NCBI GenBank assembly: GCA_937976095.1
Contig: CALJSV010000036.1
Span: 1-37,966, forward strand
DNA: 37,966 bases
DNA from: an uncultured Clostridia bacterium
GTDB lineage: Bacteria > Bacillota > Clostridia > Lutisporales > Lutisporaceae
Reading direction: 5' to 3'
Position numbers and translations under genes: made by a program
Notes under the pieces: generated by a model
Databases searched by the model: none
The model's input: only the letters and a program-made list of their open reading frames with translations
Told to the model about the DNA's origin: nothing
Shown here: piece by piece, positions 1 to 9,648 of the stretch
Layout of the letters: each line of letters begins with the position of its first letter
Numbering within the stretch: the stretch's first letter is position 1

Positions 1-320
1 ATTCTGTATACTACGTTATCAAGTCTAAGTTCAAGAAGTCTTAGCAGGTTTTCACCTGTAACTCCTCTTAGTCTTTCAGCTTCTTCAAAGTACCCTCTGA
101 ATTGGCCTTCAAGTATACCGTATATTCTTCTAACTTTTTGCTTTTCTCTTAATTGAACACCGTATCCGGATAATCTCTTTTTACTTTGTCCATGCTGACC
201 TGGTGCATAAGCTCTTCTGCTTATAGCACATTTATCAGTATAGCAGCGATCTCCTTTTAGATAGAGCTTTGAGCCTTCTCTTCTGCACAGTCTGCACACT
301 GCTCCTGTATATCTTGCCAT
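1..320 (-). CDS. rpsD: 30S ribosomal protein S4 (uS4), N-terminal part
   Basis: Primary 16S rRNA-binding protein of the small subunit and usual autoregulator of the alpha operon. The first 106 codons are visible; the C-terminal half runs off the window. The protein begins [16 protein letters not shown] and has cysteines at 9, 12, 26 and 31, the zinc-binding (C+) form of S4. The ATG is preceded by GGAGGTG at good spacing. It is the last alpha-operon gene in view, 21 bp after rpsK. The family assignment is certain; only the end is unseen. Confidence 0.97.
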   Translation of the reverse strand, partial: MARYTGAVCRLCRREGSKLYLKGDRCYTDKCAISRRAYAPGQHGQSKKRLSGYGVQLREKQKVRRIYGILEGQFRGYFEEAERLRGVTGENLLRLLELRLDNVVYR

Positions 321-341
321 TAATTACACCTCCTGTTCAAA

Positions 342-740
342 CTATACTCTTCTACGCTTTGGTGGTCTGCAACCGTTGTGTGGTATAGGAGTTACGTCCT
401 TTATCAAGCTAACCTCAAGACCAGCTGCCTGCAGTGATCTTATTGCTGCTTCTCTGCCTGATCCAGGCCCCTTAACATATACTTCTACTGATTTTAAACC
501 ATGCTCCATTGCTGCCTTAGCTGCAGTTTCTGCTGCACTTTGAGCTGCATAAGGAGTACTCTTTCTTGAGCCTCTAAAACCTAAAGCACCTGCACTTGAC
601 CATGACAATGCATTGCCATGAGTATCTGTCAATGTTACAAGTGTATTGTTAAATGTTGATTGAATATGCGCTGCACCTTTTTCAACATTCTTTCTCTCTC
701 TTCTTTTTCTGGTTCTCTTAGCCTTTGGCTTCGCTACCAT
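342..740 (-). CDS. rpsK: 30S ribosomal protein S11 (uS11)
   Basis: Small-subunit platform protein contacting 16S rRNA near the mRNA exit and the E site. It is 132 aa with a Lys/Arg-rich N-terminus (residues 3-20) and the invariant end [12 protein letters not shown]. Length and both termini match the family. ATG with AGGAGG upstream. It lies between rpsM (25 bp away) and rpsD, the standard alpha-operon order, and is probably cotranscribed with both. Nothing unusual seen. Confidence 0.98.
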   Translation of the reverse strand: MVAKPKAKRTRKRRERKNVEKGAAHIQSTFNNTLVTLTDTHGNALSWSSAGALGFRGSRKSTPYAAQSAAETAAKAAMEHGLKSVEVYVKGPGSGREAAIRSLQAAGLEVSLIKDVTPIPHNGCRPPKRRRV

Positions 741-765
741 TCAAGCTAACCTCCTTCTTCTAAGC

Positions 766-1137
766 TTATTTGCTTCTTCTTACTCCAACTGTTCTAGCTG
801 GACCTTTTCTTGTCCTAGCGTTAGTCTTAGTTCTTTGGCCTCTTACAGGAAGTCCTTTTCTGTGACGAAGACCTCTATAACATCCAATTTCAATAAGTCT
901 CTTTATGTTTAACGCTATATCTCTCTTCAAGTCACCTTCAACTCTGTATGTTCTGTCAATAATCTCTCTAAGCTTACTAACTTCAGCCTCAGTAAGATCC
1001 TTAACTCTTGTATCAGGGTTGATTCCAGCTTCAGCTAATATTTTGCTTGAAGTTGGTCTTCCTATTCCAAATATATATGTGAGTCCTATTTCTACTCTCT
1101 TATCTCTAGGTAAGTCAACACCGGCAATTCTCGCCAT
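766..1137 (-). CDS. rpsM: 30S ribosomal protein S13 (uS13)
   Basis: Small-subunit head protein that forms intersubunit bridges and whose basic tail reaches the P-site tRNA. The 123-aa product starts [13 protein letters not shown]. The reading frame is open six codons further upstream, but the family N-terminus and a GGAGGTGT site 8 nt ahead fix the ATG at 1137. The tail from about residue 95 is rich in Arg, Lys and Thr ([19 protein letters not shown]). It is preceded by a 113-bp spacer after rpmJ that is longer than its neighbours. Confidence 0.98.
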   Translation of the reverse strand: MARIAGVDLPRDKRVEIGLTYIFGIGRPTSSKILAEAGINPDTRVKDLTEAEVSKLREIIDRTYRVEGDLKRDIALNIKRLIEIGCYRGLRHRKGLPVRGQRTKTNARTRKGPARTVGVRRSK

Positions 1138-1250
1138 TCGATTGTACACCTCCAATTTGGTATATTAAATATATTTGTAAATGTCCAGAGATCTCTAAAA
1201 GCTTGCGAAATGTATCGCAAGATCAGAGCAGCCGCTTCCTCTGCGACGAT
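1138..1250 (-). other. Spacer between rpmJ and rpsM with two small hairpins
   Basis: Most junctions in this cluster are shorter than 60 bp, but this one is 113 bp. Read on the transcribed strand, CAGAG pairs with CTCTG around 1227-1246, then a 6-bp stem TTGCGA/TCGCAA (1203-1220) follows, then an AT-rich run to the rpsM Shine-Dalgarno. There is no reading frame and no U-tract, so this is not a terminator. It may help set rpsM translation or mRNA processing; that is inference only. Confidence 0.4.
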
Positions 1251-1364
1251 TTAGCCTTGTTTTTGTTTGTGCTTCGGATTTTCGCAGATAACCATTACTC
1301 TGCCATGTCTCTTTATTATTTTGCACTTTTCGCAAATCGGCTTTACTGATGGTCTAACTTTCAT
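1251..1364 (-). CDS. rpmJ: 50S ribosomal protein L36 (bL36), zinc-binding form
   Basis: Small zinc-ribbon protein of the large subunit. Found by reading the minus strand: 37 codons from an ATG at 1364 to TAA at 1251, beginning [15 protein letters not shown] and ending [11 protein letters not shown]11, C14, C27 and H32 are the zinc ligands of the C+ form. An AGGAGGG site precedes the start. It lies between infA and rpsM exactly as in other Firmicutes. Length (37 aa) is the usual length. Confidence 0.97.
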   Translation of the reverse strand: MKVRPSVKPICEKCKIIKRHGRVMVICENPKHKQKQG

Positions 1365-1379
1365 TTTAAACCCTCCTGT

Positions 1380-1598
1380 TTATTTACCTCTCCATGTAAT
1401 TCGACCTCTGGTCAAATCGTATGGAGACAACTCTATTGTTACTTTATCACCGGGAAGGATTCGAATAAAATTCATTCTTAGCTTTCCGGAGATATGCGCT
1501 AATATTCTGTGACCGTTTTCTAACTCTACCAGAAACATTGCATTTGGTAAAGCTTCGACAACCTTGCCTTCTACTTCAATTACGTCCTGCTTAGACAT
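1380..1598 (-). CDS. infA: Translation initiation factor IF-1
   Basis: Binds the 30S A site with IF-2 and IF-3 during initiation. 72 aa, the standard length: a single S1/OB-fold with N-terminus [19 protein letters not shown] and C-terminus [13 protein letters not shown]. Its Shine-Dalgarno AGGAGG is formed by the last codons of the upstream KOW-protein gene, so the two are probably translationally linked. It is followed by rpmJ after 15 bp. Confidence 0.98.
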   Translation of the reverse strand: MSKQDVIEVEGKVVEALPNAMFLVELENGHRILAHISGKLRMNFIRILPGDKVTIELSPYDLTRGRITWRGK

Positions 1599-1605
1599 AA
1601 GGTAA

Positions 1606-1890
1606 TCAAACCTCCTGTTCTCGATATCTGTTTATAGATTTTATAAAGCTCCTAATTTCACTGTTTGTAACCTTTGTGCCTGATTCAAGCTTATCATTTA
1701 ATTCATCTGATATATAATTAAGCTTCTGAATATGCTTGATCTTTTTCTTTTTTGGCTTCTCTACCGTTCTTAAGTACCCATCAGAAATATTTACATACTG
1801 GTCGTTTATTATACATACAACAACGAATTTTTTATTTATATCATGTCCAGCTGTAGACACTACTAACTGTCCTAAGCTTATGTTACTCAT
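1606..1890 (-). CDS. KOW-domain, L14e-like putative RNA-binding protein
   Basis: About 94 aa. The first half ([20 protein letters not shown]) is a KOW-like beta-barrel motif resembling archaeal and eukaryotic L14e, followed by a lysine run ([10 protein letters not shown]) and a charged helical tail. I know small KOW proteins at this position (map-KOW-infA) in Clostridia, where they are annotated only as RNA-binding. ATGs at 1908 and 1902 also lie in frame; the one at 1890 is preferred because GGGTGA precedes it. It begins about 20 bp after the map stop. A ribosome-associated role is inference from location and fold. Confidence 0.8.
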   Translation of the reverse strand: MSNISLGQLVVSTAGHDINKKFVVVCIINDQYVNISDGYLRTVEKPKKKKIKHIQKLNYISDELNDKLESGTKVTNSEIRSFIKSINRYREQEV

Positions 1891-1909
1891 TATTTCACCC
1901 ATCGTCATA

Positions 1910-2656
1910 CTACAGTAAAGTCAAGATTTCAGGAGTACTTCCAGTCACGGCAATGGTATTTTCGTAGTGAGCTGACAGCTTGCCGTCCGCTGTCACTACT
2001 GTCCATCCATCAGGTAGCACCTTCACAGCATATCTTCCCTGATTAACCATCGGCTCTATAGCTAAAGTCATACCAGATACGAGTCTAGGTCCTTTTCCTT
2101 TTGGGCCGTAATTAGGAATCTGAGGCTCTTCATGCATCTGAGTTCCTATGCCATGCCCAACCAGATCTCTTACTACAGAGAAACCATTAGACTCAACATG
2201 CTGCTGAATAGCATAAGATATATCGGATAATCTATTGCCCTCGACAGCATACTCAAGTCCCTTGAAGAAGCTTTCTTCCGTAACCATAATAAGCTTCCCT
2301 GCAATATCACTGATATCACCAATGCCATAGGTCCGAGCAGCATCGCCATAATAGCCTTTGTAAATTGCACCAATATCGATTCCTATGATGTCTCCTTCTT
2401 TGAGTATTATAGGTCCCGGTATACCATGTACAACCTGTTCATTGACTGAGGCGCATATACTGGCAGGAAAACCTTCATATCCTTTAAATGCAGGTATTGC
2501 ACTGCACTTTCGTATATATTCTTCTGCTATAGTATCGAGTTCCTTTGTAGTTATTCCGGGTTTAATTACCTCTTTTAGCCTTAGATGCGTTTCTGCAACT
2601 ATATTGCCGGCAGCACGCATCATTTCAAGCTCTCTTGCAGACTTAATGCTAATCAT
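1910..2656 (-). CDS. map: Methionine aminopeptidase, type I
   Basis: Removes the initiator Met from nascent proteins, in the cytosol at the ribosome exit. 248 aa from the chosen start. The five metal ligands are all present: D94, D105, H168, E201 and E232, with H77 for substrate. No N-terminal extension, so type Ia. The start at 2656 forms an ATGA overlap with the adk stop and has GGAGAAGG upstream; the frame is open eight codons further, inside adk, but those residues are not family-like. Translational coupling to adk is likely. Confidence 0.97.
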   Translation of the reverse strand: MISIKSARELEMMRAAGNIVAETHLRLKEVIKPGITTKELDTIAEEYIRKCSAIPAFKGYEGFPASICASVNEQVVHGIPGPIILKEGDIIGIDIGAIYKGYYGDAARTYGIGDISDIAGKLIMVTEESFFKGLEYAVEGNRLSDISYAIQQHVESNGFSVVRDLVGHGIGTQMHEEPQIPNYGPKGKGPRLVSGMTLAIEPMVNQGRYAVKVLPDGWTVVTADGKLSAHYENTIAVTGSTPEILTLL

Positions 2657-3303
2657 CGAACCTTCTCCAATGTACTGCATATATTATTAAACACAATTTC
2701 TGCATCTTGCTCACCATTTACTGTTACTAGAATACCTTTACCCTTGTAGTAGTCTATAAGAGGCTGTGTCTCGTTCTTATATACCTGCAGTCTGTTTATT
2801 ACAGTTGCAAGCTTATCGTCATCACGAGTAATCAGCTGACCGTGACACTTGTCGCATATATCTTCTTCTTGGGGCTTGTTAAACACTAGGTTATAATTGG
2901 CCCCGCATTTGCTGCAAACCCTGCGTCCGGTCATTCTGCTGGCTATTACATCGTCGTTTACTTCCAGATTTACTACAGCTGTAAGGTTTTTCCCAGCTCT
3001 TTTGAGTTCTTCGCCAAGAGCCTCAGCCTGAATGAGAGTTCTTGGAAAACCGTCTAGTAAAAAGCCGTTCTGACAGTCTGATTCCAAGAATCTATCTCCA
3101 ATCATACCCAGGGTAAGGTCGTCTGGAACAAGGAGTCCCATATCAATGTATTTCTTAGCTTCTATTCCAAGTTCGTTACCACTTTTTATGTTTTTTCGGA
3201 ACATATCCCCAGTAGAAATATGGGGGATGGCATATTTACTTATAATCATAGATGCTTGCGTACCCTTACCGGATCCTGGTGAACCCAACAGTATAATCCT
3301 CAT
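2653..3303 (-). CDS. adk: Adenylate kinase
   Basis: Interconverts ATP + AMP and 2 ADP in the cytosol. 216 aa. P-loop GSPGSGKGT at 7-15, AMP-binding segment around STGDMFR (30-36), DGFPRT (84-89), and a long LID with four cysteines C130, C133, C150 and C153, the zinc-binding Gram-positive type. It sits in the usual secY-adk-map order, with a 47-bp gap after secY and a 4-nt overlap with map. GGAGAG precedes the ATG. Confidence 0.98.
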   Translation of the reverse strand: MRIILLGSPGSGKGTQASMIISKYAIPHISTGDMFRKNIKSGNELGIEAKKYIDMGLLVPDDLTLGMIGDRFLESDCQNGFLLDGFPRTLIQAEALGEELKRAGKNLTAVVNLEVNDDVIASRMTGRRVCSKCGANYNLVFNKPQEEDICDKCHGQLITRDDDKLATVINRLQVYKNETQPLIDYYKGKGILVTVNGEQDAEIVFNNICSTLEKVR

Positions 3304-3350
3304 TCTAACTCTCCATTCTAATTACAAAGACTATAAAGTAACTAAAATCT

Positions 3351-4607
3351 TTACTTCAGGAATCCTTGGTAGTTCCTCATAATCATCTGCGCTTCAACTT
3401 GCTTTATAAAGTCCATAGCAACACCAACAACGATTAGAAGTGAAGTGCTTCCAAAATACATTTTTATGCTTGTAAAGTTCATGAGGATCATTGGAATTAT
3501 TGCTATAACAGCAAGGAATAGTGCTCCGACCAAAGTTATCCTGTTCAAAGACCTCTGTATAAAGTCTGATGTTGGCTTACCAGGTCTGATACCAGGTATA
3601 AAGCCTCCATATTTCTTAATGTTGCCTGCTACTTCAACCGGATTAAAGGTTACTGTTGTATAGAAGTATGTAAAAGCAACTATAAGAACTGCATATAACA
3701 TTGAATGGCCCCATGTGCCCCAATCAAAATATCTTGTAAGGAACTTATGCATCCCGCTGTCCGGGAAGAAGGCAGCTATTTGGATAGGGAACTGAGTAAT
3801 AGACATTGCGAATATTACAGGTATTACCCCAGCCTGATTAACCTTTAGAGGAATATGTGAGCTTTGGCCCCCATACATCTTTCTTCCAACTACTCTTTTT
3901 GCATATTGTACCGGTATTCTTCTCTGACCCTCCTGAATAAATACAACTGCTGCAATAATCAGGATCGCGAAAACTCCAAACAGGATTATTTCTATTATTC
4001 CAGTTGTTCCAACCTTGTATAGATTATAAAGTGTTTGCAATCCGCTTGGGAGTCTTGATACTATACCAGCAAATATCAGTAAGGATATACCGTTACCGAT
4101 ACCTCTTTCATTTATTAATTCTCCTAGCCACATCAGGAATGCAGTACCTGCTGTAAGTACTATTGCTACTAGTAATATTGAAGTAATACCTGAGTCAAAC
4201 ATATAATGTCTCAATCCATAGCCTAAAGCTAGAGCTTGAACAAGTGCAAGTATTACTGTTGCATATCTGATGTACTGAGCCAGTTTCTTTCTGCCTTCTT
4301 CGCCTTCCTTTGAAAGTGCTTCAAGGCTTGGTATAGCGATTGTTAGTAGCTGCATTATAATAGAGGCGTTGATATATGGTGTTATGTTCATCGCAAATAT
4401 TGAGAAATTACTAAATGCTCCCCCCGATATTGTGTCAAAAAAGCCAAGCAAGCTATTGTTACCGACCATAGTTGCAAGCTTTGCTACATCCATACCTGGT
4501 ACTGTTATGATGATACCAAATCTGAATATTAAAAGCATACCAAGAGTAAATAACATCTTATTTCTTAAATCAGGAATTTTCCAAGCATTTCTTAGAGTGT
4601 TTAACAC
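3351..4607 (-). CDS. secY: Protein translocase subunit SecY
   Basis: Channel-forming subunit of the SecYEG translocon in the cytoplasmic membrane. 418 aa with about ten hydrophobic segments; N-terminus LNTLRNAWKIPDLRNK with the first TM from about residue 18, and the plug region after it (FDTISGGAFSNFSIFAMNITPYI). The conserved cytosolic loop QEGQRRIPVQYAKR (about 225-238) is intact. The start is GTG directly after the rplO stop (TAG-GTG) with GAGGTGAT 5 nt upstream, so translation is coupled to rplO. Confidence 0.98.
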   Translation of the reverse strand: MLNTLRNAWKIPDLRNKMLFTLGMLLIFRFGIIITVPGMDVAKLATMVGNNSLLGFFDTISGGAFSNFSIFAMNITPYINASIIMQLLTIAIPSLEALSKEGEEGRKKLAQYIRYATVILALVQALALGYGLRHYMFDSGITSILLVAIVLTAGTAFLMWLGELINERGIGNGISLLIFAGIVSRLPSGLQTLYNLYKVGTTGIIEIILFGVFAILIIAAVVFIQEGQRRIPVQYAKRVVGRKMYGGQSSHIPLKVNQAGVIPVIFAMSITQFPIQIAAFFPDSGMHKFLTRYFDWGTWGHSMLYAVLIVAFTYFYTTVTFNPVEVAGNIKKYGGFIPGIRPGKPTSDFIQRSLNRITLVGALFLAVIAIIPMILMNFTSIKMYFGSTSLLIVVGVAMDFIKQVEAQMIMRNYQGFLK

Positions 4608-5048
4608 CTATATCACCTCTACCTTTCCTCCTGCTGCTGCTATTTTTTCAGCTGCTGTTTTGCTGAACTTATGTGCTTGAACAGTAAGGTTCTTTGTTAT
4701 GTCGCCAGTGCCAAGTATCTTTACTCCACTTAGCATAGCCTTTACAAGTCCTACTTCCTTTAATACTTCAGGAGTAACTACTGTTCCTGCCTCAAATCTT
4801 TCAAGATCGTGTAGATTAACTACAGCGTATTCTTTTCTGAATATATTAGTAAAACCTACCTTAGGTAGTCTTCTATAAAGTGGCATCTGACCGCCTTCAA
4901 AGCCTAATCTTACTCCACCGCCTGAACGAGCGTTCTGGCCTTTTTCTCCTTTACCTGCTGACTTACCTTGTCCTGACGCTGTACCTCTACCAATTCTCTT
5001 TTTGGTCTTATTGGTACCTTCAGCAGGTTTCAGTTCGTGTAACTTCAT
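4608..5048 (-). CDS. rplO: 50S ribosomal protein L15 (uL15)
   Basis: Late-assembly protein of the large subunit. 146 aa: N-terminus [22 protein letters not shown], a Gly/Arg-rich extended arm (about 20-55) and the globular domain ending GGKVEVI. Start has AGGAGGTG upstream. It abuts secY with no gap and follows rpmD by 28 bp, the normal spc order. Nothing odd seen. Confidence 0.98.
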   Translation of the reverse strand: MKLHELKPAEGTNKTKKRIGRGTASGQGKSAGKGEKGQNARSGGGVRLGFEGGQMPLYRRLPKVGFTNIFRKEYAVVNLHDLERFEAGTVVTPEVLKEVGLVKAMLSGVKILGTGDITKNLTVQAHKFSKTAAEKIAAAGGKVEVI

Positions 5049-5076
5049 CTTTACACCTCCTTAATAATGTTCTAGA

Positions 5077-5256
5077 CTATACTTCTTTCACTTCTATCAA
5101 GTGTATAACTTTTTCAATCATACCTCTTATTTGAGGTGTATCGTTGTGAGTAACCTCACTATTTATTCTCTTTAAACCTAGGGCTTTTACTGTATCTATC
5201 TGGTCTTTCTTTCTTCCGATTGTGCTCTTAACCAGTTTAACACTTAACTTAGCCAA
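5077..5256 (-). CDS. rpmD: 50S ribosomal protein L30 (uL30), TTG start
   Basis: Small large-subunit protein. Found by direct reading: 59 codons from TTG at 5256 to TAG at 5077, translating to [20 protein letters not shown] at the N-terminus and ending [14 protein letters not shown]. The length and the SxIGR motif are typical of bacterial L30. No ATG fits; GGAGGGAG lies 6 nt before the TTG. It lies between rpsE (12 bp) and rplO (28 bp), the expected slot. Confidence 0.95.
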   Translation of the reverse strand: MAKLSVKLVKSTIGRKKDQIDTVKALGLKRINSEVTHNDTPQIRGMIEKVIHLIEVKEV

Positions 5257-5268
5257 TGCTGCTCCCTC

Positions 5269-5769
5269 CTAACCCAATATCTCTTCTACTGTTTTGCCTC
5301 TGAGTCTTGCAACATCTTCAGCTGTCTTTAAGTTGTTAAGTCCTTCGATTGTAGCATTAACCATATTTCTTGGGTTATTGGATCTTAATGACTTAGTTGT
5401 GATGTCTTTAATACCTGCTAGCTCTAGTACCGCACGAGTTGGACCTCCAGCTATAACTCCAGTACCTTCTGGTGCTGGCATTAGCATAACTGTACCTGCG
5501 CCTGAAGTTCCGATTATCTTATGAGGTATAGTTGTTCCAACTATTGGAACCTTAATAAGGTTCTTCTTAGCGTCTTCTATAGCTTTTCTAACTGCCTCAG
5601 GTATTTCAACTGACTTACCCTTGCCAACTCCAACATACCCGTTCATATCGCCAACAACTACTATTGCACTAAATCTGAAGGTTCTACCACCTTTAACAAC
5701 TTTAGCGACTCTGTTTATTGCAACGACCTTTTCTTTAAGGTCTAGCTTACTTGCATCAATTAGCTGCAT
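5269..5769 (-). CDS. rpsE: 30S ribosomal protein S5 (uS5)
   Basis: Small-subunit protein involved in decoding fidelity and mRNA helicase activity at the entry tunnel. 166 aa. N-terminal double-stranded RNA-binding domain ([20 protein letters not shown], about 12-31) and C-terminal domain with [19 protein letters not shown] upstream of ATG. Order rplR-rpsE-rpmD is canonical, with 18 bp and 12 bp spacers. Length is normal. Confidence 0.98.
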   Translation of the reverse strand: MQLIDASKLDLKEKVVAINRVAKVVKGGRTFRFSAIVVVGDMNGYVGVGKGKSVEIPEAVRKAIEDAKKNLIKVPIVGTTIPHKIIGTSGAGTVMLMPAPEGTGVIAGGPTRAVLELAGIKDITTKSLRSNNPRNMVNATIEGLNNLKTAEDVARLRGKTVEEILG

Positions 5770-5787
5770 TTATTTCCCTCCCTTGTA

Positions 5788-6156
5788 CTAGAATTCTAAT
5801 CCTGCTTCTCTAGCTGCGTCTGCAAGTTCTTTTATTCTTCCGTGATATAAATATCCGCCTCTATCGAAAACTACCTGTGTTATTCCTGCTTCAACCGCTC
5901 TTTTAGCAACTAAAGTACCTACTGCCTTAGCAGATTCTTTGTTTCCGCCATGGTTTATTTGATCCTTCAGTTCTTTATCTAAAGTTGAGGCTGATACTAA
6001 AGTAACACCTTTTACATCATCAATAACCTGAGCATATATGTTGTTTGCACTTCTAAATATGTTCAGTCTTGGTCTTGCAGTAGTACCTTCGATCTTTTTA
6101 CGCATTCTCAAATGTCTCTTCTGTCTAGACGAATTTTTACTTGCTTTAGTTATCAC
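5788..6156 (-). CDS. rplR: 50S ribosomal protein L18 (uL18)
   Basis: 5S rRNA-binding protein of the central protuberance. 122 aa from the preferred GTG at 6156 ([20 protein letters not shown]), which has AGGGGTG 6 nt upstream and matches the usual L18 N-terminus. The frame extends three codons to another GTG at 6165, but that codon overlaps the Shine-Dalgarno. C-terminus [20 protein letters not shown] is the family signature. Between rplF and rpsE as expected. Confidence 0.96.
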   Translation of the reverse strand: MITKASKNSSRQKRHLRMRKKIEGTTARPRLNIFRSANNIYAQVIDDVKGVTLVSASTLDKELKDQINHGGNKESAKAVGTLVAKRAVEAGITQVVFDRGGYLYHGRIKELADAAREAGLEF

Positions 6157-6179
6157 CCTATTCACCCCTTTTCTTATTA

Positions 6180-6719
6180 TTACTTACCAGTCTTGCCTTC
6201 CTTACGTCTGATTACCTCATCGCTGTACTTGATACCCTTGCCTAGATATGGCTCTGGTTTTCTCACAGCTCTGATTACAGCAGCATGTTGGCCAACCTTT
6301 TCCTTATCAGCGCCTTTAACAAGTATCTTGTTTGGTGCAGGTACTTCAGTTGTAACACCATCTGGATCTACCATTTCTACAGGGTGTGAATAACCCATAG
6401 TTAATACTAGCTTGTTGCCTTGCTTTTGTGCTCTGTAACCAACACCGTTTATGTCAAGAGCTCTTTCAAAGCCCTTTGAAACACCTTCAACCATGTTGTT
6501 AACAAGAGCTCTTGTAAGACCATGTAACGCTCTGTGCATTTTTTGGTCTGATGGTCTTGTTACTAGTATCATTCCATCTTCTATCGCAATATTTATATCG
6601 TGATGCATTTGCTTAGTTAATTCACCCTTAGGTCCTTTAACTGAAACAAGGTTATCACTATCTATTTTTACATCTACGCCTTGAGGAATTGCCACCGGCA
6701 TTTTTCCTATTCTTGACAT
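6180..6719 (-). CDS. rplF: 50S ribosomal protein L6 (uL6)
   Basis: Large-subunit protein near the sarcin-ricin loop and GTPase centre. 179 aa with the two repeated L6 domains; N-terminus [17 protein letters not shown] and C-terminal signature [33 protein letters not shown] upstream of ATG. Spacing of 23-27 bp to rplR and rpsH. Typical length. Confidence 0.98.
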   Translation of the reverse strand: MSRIGKMPVAIPQGVDVKIDSDNLVSVKGPKGELTKQMHHDINIAIEDGMILVTRPSDQKMHRALHGLTRALVNNMVEGVSKGFERALDINGVGYRAQKQGNKLVLTMGYSHPVEMVDPDGVTTEVPAPNKILVKGADKEKVGQHAAVIRAVRKPEPYLGKGIKYSDEVIRRKEGKTGK

Positions 6720-6746
6720 CTGTGCACCTCCTGTTCTTCCTGGATT

Positions 6747-7145
6747 CTACCAAATATAGCAGAGAACCTCTCCGCCTACACCTTGCGTTCTTGCTGTCTT
6801 ATCTGTCATTATACCCTGTGATGTTGATATTATAGCCATTCCTAGTCCGCCAAGAACCTTTGGTATTTGCTCTTTTCTAGCATATACTCTTAATCCAGGC
6901 TTACTAATTCTCTTTAAGCCAGTAATAACTTTTTGCTTGTTAGTACCGTACTTAAGGCTTATTCTAATTATGCCTTGCTTACCGTCATCTATCATGTCAA
7001 AAGACTTTATATAACCTTCGTTCAATAGGATTTTAGCTATAGCCTTCTTCATATTTGATGATGGAACATCAACAACTTCGTGCTTAACGGTGTTTGCATT
7101 TCTTATACGCGTTAGCATATCAGCAATTGGATCACTTGTAACCAT
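6747..7145 (-). CDS. rpsH: 30S ribosomal protein S8 (uS8)
   Basis: Primary 16S rRNA binder in the central domain and, in E. coli, repressor of the spc operon. 132 aa beginning [18 protein letters not shown] and ending [14 protein letters not shown] with the family motif [19 protein letters not shown] upstream. An 85-bp AT-rich spacer separates it from rpsZ, a little longer than its neighbours; I see only weak pairing there. Confidence 0.98.
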   Translation of the reverse strand: MVTSDPIADMLTRIRNANTVKHEVVDVPSSNMKKAIAKILLNEGYIKSFDMIDDGKQGIIRISLKYGTNKQKVITGLKRISKPGLRVYARKEQIPKVLGGLGMAIISTSQGIMTDKTARTQGVGGEVLCYIW

Positions 7146-7230
7146 TAAACTTAAACCTCCCTTATACGTAGTTTGAGTCTAAAACTTAAACTCGTCTTAT
7201 TGTGTATATTAAACTCTCGTGATATTTATC

Positions 7231-7416
7231 TTACCAGCTAGCTTTCTTAACTCCGGGTATTTGTCCCTTATATGCTAATTCTCTGAAGCATATACGGCAG
7301 ATACCAAACTTTCTTAAATATGCATGTGGTCTTCCACACAATCTGCATCTATTGTACGCTCTAGTAGAAAATTTCGGAGTCTTCTGCTGCTTTAGAACCA
7401 TTGCCTTCTTAGCCAC
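7231..7416 (-). CDS. rpsZ: 30S ribosomal protein S14 type Z (uS14), zinc-binding
   Basis: Small-subunit head protein. 61 aa, the short zinc-ribbon form, with C24, C27, C40 and C43 as ligands and the C-terminus [11 protein letters not shown]. Start is GTG with GGAGGG upstream. It lies between rplE and rpsH as in other Firmicutes. Some annotations call it rpsN; the zinc-free long paralogue is not in this window. Confidence 0.97.
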   Translation of the reverse strand: MAKKAMVLKQQKTPKFSTRAYNRCRLCGRPHAYLRKFGICRICFRELAYKGQIPGVKKASW

Positions 7417-7431
7417 TATTTTCCCTCCATT

Positions 7432-7974
7432 CTACTGGTTTGCGTAAGGCATACCAAGAAGTCTGAGGAGTTCTCTTGCTTCTTCGTCTGTCTTAGCAGT
7501 TGTTACAAATATTATATCCATTCCTCTGATCTTGTCTACCTTATCGTATTCAATTTCAGGGAATATTAAATGTTCTTTTATACCTAGTGCGTAATTTCCT
7601 CTGCCATCAAATGCTTTGGAGGATACGCCTCTAAAGTCTCTTACTCTTGGGAGAGCAACGTTTAATAGTTTATCTGCAAACTCATACATTCTCTCTCCAC
7701 GAAGTGTAACCTTAGCACCAATTGACATTCCTTGTCTAACCTTGAAGGCAGCAACTGATTTTCTAGCCTTTGTTACTATTGGCTTTTGACCTGCTATTAT
7801 TCCCAGATCCGCTACTGCTGCTTCCATTGACTTTGGATTATCCTTTGTATCTCCCATGCCCATGTTGATAACTATCTTCTCAAGCTTTGGGATTTGCATT
7901 GTACTTTTATATTGAAACTTCTGCATCATAGCAGGAGCTACTTCATTTTTGTACTTTTCTTTAAGTCTGTTCAA
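7432..7974 (-). CDS. rplE: 50S ribosomal protein L5 (uL5), TTG start
   Basis: Binds 5S rRNA in the central protuberance and contacts P-site tRNA. 180 aa, normal length. N-terminus [19 protein letters not shown], family motif [13 protein letters not shown] (29-41), C-terminus [20 protein letters not shown]. The start is TTG at 7974 with GGGAGG 8 nt ahead; no better ATG exists. Between rplX and rpsZ, close spacing. Confidence 0.97.
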   Translation of the reverse strand: MNRLKEKYKNEVAPAMMQKFQYKSTMQIPKLEKIVINMGMGDTKDNPKSMEAAVADLGIIAGQKPIVTKARKSVAAFKVRQGMSIGAKVTLRGERMYEFADKLLNVALPRVRDFRGVSSKAFDGRGNYALGIKEHLIFPEIEYDKVDKIRGMDIIFVTTAKTDEEARELLRLLGMPYANQ

Positions 7975-7997
7975 CCTGTTTACCTCCCTTCAGAGCT

Positions 7998-8327
7998 CTA
8001 TTTATCAAATATTTCTCCGCAATCCCTGCAGTATCTTACCTTTGACTTATCATCAAGTAATCTGTTACCAATTCTAACGCCCTTCTTGCACTTATCGCAC
8101 CAGAGCATAACCTTTGAACTGAATATTGCTGACTCTTGATGAATTATACCGCCTTGTTGAACTGTCTTTGAAGGCTTCTTGTGCTTTGTACTTACATTGA
8201 CTCCTTCAACTATGACTTTCTGATCTTTAGGCATTGCTATAAGAACTTTACCCTTCTTGCCTTTTTCCTTGCCGTTTATTACAACGACTGTATCGCCCTT
8301 TTTAACATGTAGTTTTTTAGCTTCCAC
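7998..8327 (-). CDS. rplX: 50S ribosomal protein L24 (uL24) with zinc ribbon
   Basis: Assembly initiator of the large subunit near the tunnel exit. About 109 aa from GTG at 8327 ([21 protein letters not shown]), chosen because GGAGG lies 8 nt upstream; the frame is open three codons further to a GTG that overlaps that site. KOW motif at about 8-35. Near the C-terminus two CxxC pairs (C77, C80, C100, C103) form a probable zinc ribbon, common in Firmicutes L24. Follows rplN by 15 bp. Confidence 0.97.
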   Translation of the reverse strand: MEAKKLHVKKGDTVVVINGKEKGKKGKVLIAMPKDQKVIVEGVNVSTKHKKPSKTVQQGGIIHQESAIFSSKVMLWCDKCKKGVRIGNRLLDDKSKVRYCRDCGEIFDK

Positions 8328-8342
8328 GCTTGCCACCTCCTA

Positions 8343-8711
8343 TTAAAGAACTTCAGGAGCGAGGGATAGTATTTTCATATACTCTTTATCTCTTAGTTCT
8401 CTCGCCACAGGACCGAATATACGGGTTCCCTTTGGTTGTTTGTCATCTTTTATTATAACCGCTGCATTATCATCAAACTTGATGTAGCTTCCGTCTGGTC
8501 TTCTTAAGCCTTTAACGCTTCTTACTACCACAGCCTTTACTACATCACCCTTTTTAACAACTCCACCAGGTGTTGCATCTTTAACGGAACATATTATTAT
8601 ATCGCCTATATTCGCATATCTTCTACTTGAACCACCTAAAACACGGATACAAAGTAGCTCTTTTGCGCCAGAATTGTCTGCCACACTAAGACGTGTTTCT
8701 TGCTGTATCAT
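8343..8711 (-). CDS. rplN: 50S ribosomal protein L14 (uL14)
   Basis: Large-subunit interface protein and docking point for the silencing factor RsfS. 122 aa, exactly the usual length; N-terminus [20 protein letters not shown]-terminus [20 protein letters not shown] upstream of ATG. Sits between rpsQ and rplX. Nothing unusual. Confidence 0.98.
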   Translation of the reverse strand: MIQQETRLSVADNSGAKELLCIRVLGGSSRRYANIGDIIICSVKDATPGGVVKKGDVVKAVVVRSVKGLRRPDGSYIKFDDNAAVIIKDDKQPKGTRIFGPVARELRDKEYMKILSLAPEVL

Positions 8712-8733
8712 TTAAAAACCCTCCTTTCGGAAA

Positions 8734-8994
8734 TTACTTTGCTCTTTCAACTACTTCAACAAGTCTCCATCTCTTATCCTTGCTGAGTGGTCTTGTTTCC
8801 ATTATTTTAACTCTGTCACCTATGTTGCAATCGTTATTTTCATCGTGTGCCTTAAACTTTGTAGTTCTCTTTATTGATTTCTTGTAAAGAGGGTGTCTTA
8901 CTAAAGTTTCTATAGCTACAACGATTGTCTTATCCATTTTATCACTAACTACTGTACCTATTTTTGTTTTTCTATTTGCTCTTTCAAGTGTCAT
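8734..8994 (-). CDS. rpsQ: 30S ribosomal protein S17 (uS17)
   Basis: Early-assembly 16S rRNA binder of OB fold. 86 aa beginning [20 protein letters not shown] and containing the motif [20 protein letters not shown] near the end. AGGAGGAGG upstream. The order rpmC-rpsQ-rplN is standard with 14-22 bp spacers. Confidence 0.98.
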   Translation of the reverse strand: MTLERANRKTKIGTVVSDKMDKTIVVAIETLVRHPLYKKSIKRTTKFKAHDENNDCNIGDRVKIMETRPLSKDKRWRLVEVVERAK

Positions 8995-9008
8995 TACTAA
9001 ACCTCCTC

Positions 9009-9215
9009 CTATTTCGCCTCAATAGCTTTGAGTTCTCTTTCTCTAAGGATGGTTTTGATTCTTGCTATAGACTTTTTAACATCTCTAACCTTAATCGGAT
9101 TTTCCAGCTGGCCTGTTGCCATTTGAAATCTTAGGTTGAAAAGCTCGCTCTTAAGTTCAACAAGCTTTTGCTCTAATTCAATTACTGATAAATCACGAAT
9201 CTTATTAGCCTTCAT
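9009..9215 (-). CDS. rpmC: 50S ribosomal protein L29 (uL29)
   Basis: Two-helix protein at the tunnel exit contacting trigger factor and SRP. 68 aa with [20 protein letters not shown], the family signature. Its ATG at 9215 lies inside the last codons of rplP (11-nt overlap), so translation is probably coupled to rplP. Normal length. Confidence 0.97.
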   Translation of the reverse strand: MKANKIRDLSVIELEQKLVELKSELFNLRFQMATGQLENPIKVRDVKKSIARIKTILRERELKAIEAK

Positions 9216-9648
9216 TTACTTCACCAACCATTTCCTCAGTTTCTTGGCGAGTTACGAATTTGCACTTAACAGGAAGCTTATGCATAGCAAGTCTCATTGC
9301 CTCTCTTGCAACTTCCTCTGACACCCCCGCAACTTCGAACAATACTCTCCCTGGTTTAACAACAGCTACCCAGTATTCTGGTGAACCCTTACCGGAACCC
9401 ATACGAGTTTCAGCTGGCTTCTCTGTAACTGGTTTGTCAGGGAATATCTTAATCCAAAACTTACCGCCTCTTTTTGTATATCTTGTCATTGCCTGTCTAG
9501 CTGCTTCAATTTGATTGCTTGTTATCCACGCAGGTTCTAATGCTTGTATACCGAATTCGCCGTATGCTATAACATTTCCTCTTGTAGCCTTACCCCTCAT
9601 GTTGCCTCTCATCTGTCTACGACGCTTTACTCTTTTTGGCATTAACAT
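9205..9648 (-). CDS. rplP: 50S ribosomal protein L16 (uL16)
   Basis: Large-subunit protein at the A-site tRNA elbow. 147 aa beginning [19 protein letters not shown]. The start at 9648 overlaps the rpsC stop by one base (TAATG) with GGAGG 9 nt upstream; an ATG two codons later is less well spaced, and related L16 proteins start with M-x-x-PKR. Contains the [20 protein letters not shown] region. Overlap with rpmC at the 3' end. Confidence 0.97.
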   Translation of the reverse strand: MLMPKRVKRRRQMRGNMRGKATRGNVIAYGEFGIQALEPAWITSNQIEAARQAMTRYTKRGGKFWIKIFPDKPVTEKPAETRMGSGKGSPEYWVAVVKPGRVLFEVAGVSEEVAREAMRLAMHKLPVKCKFVTRQETEEMVGEVNEG

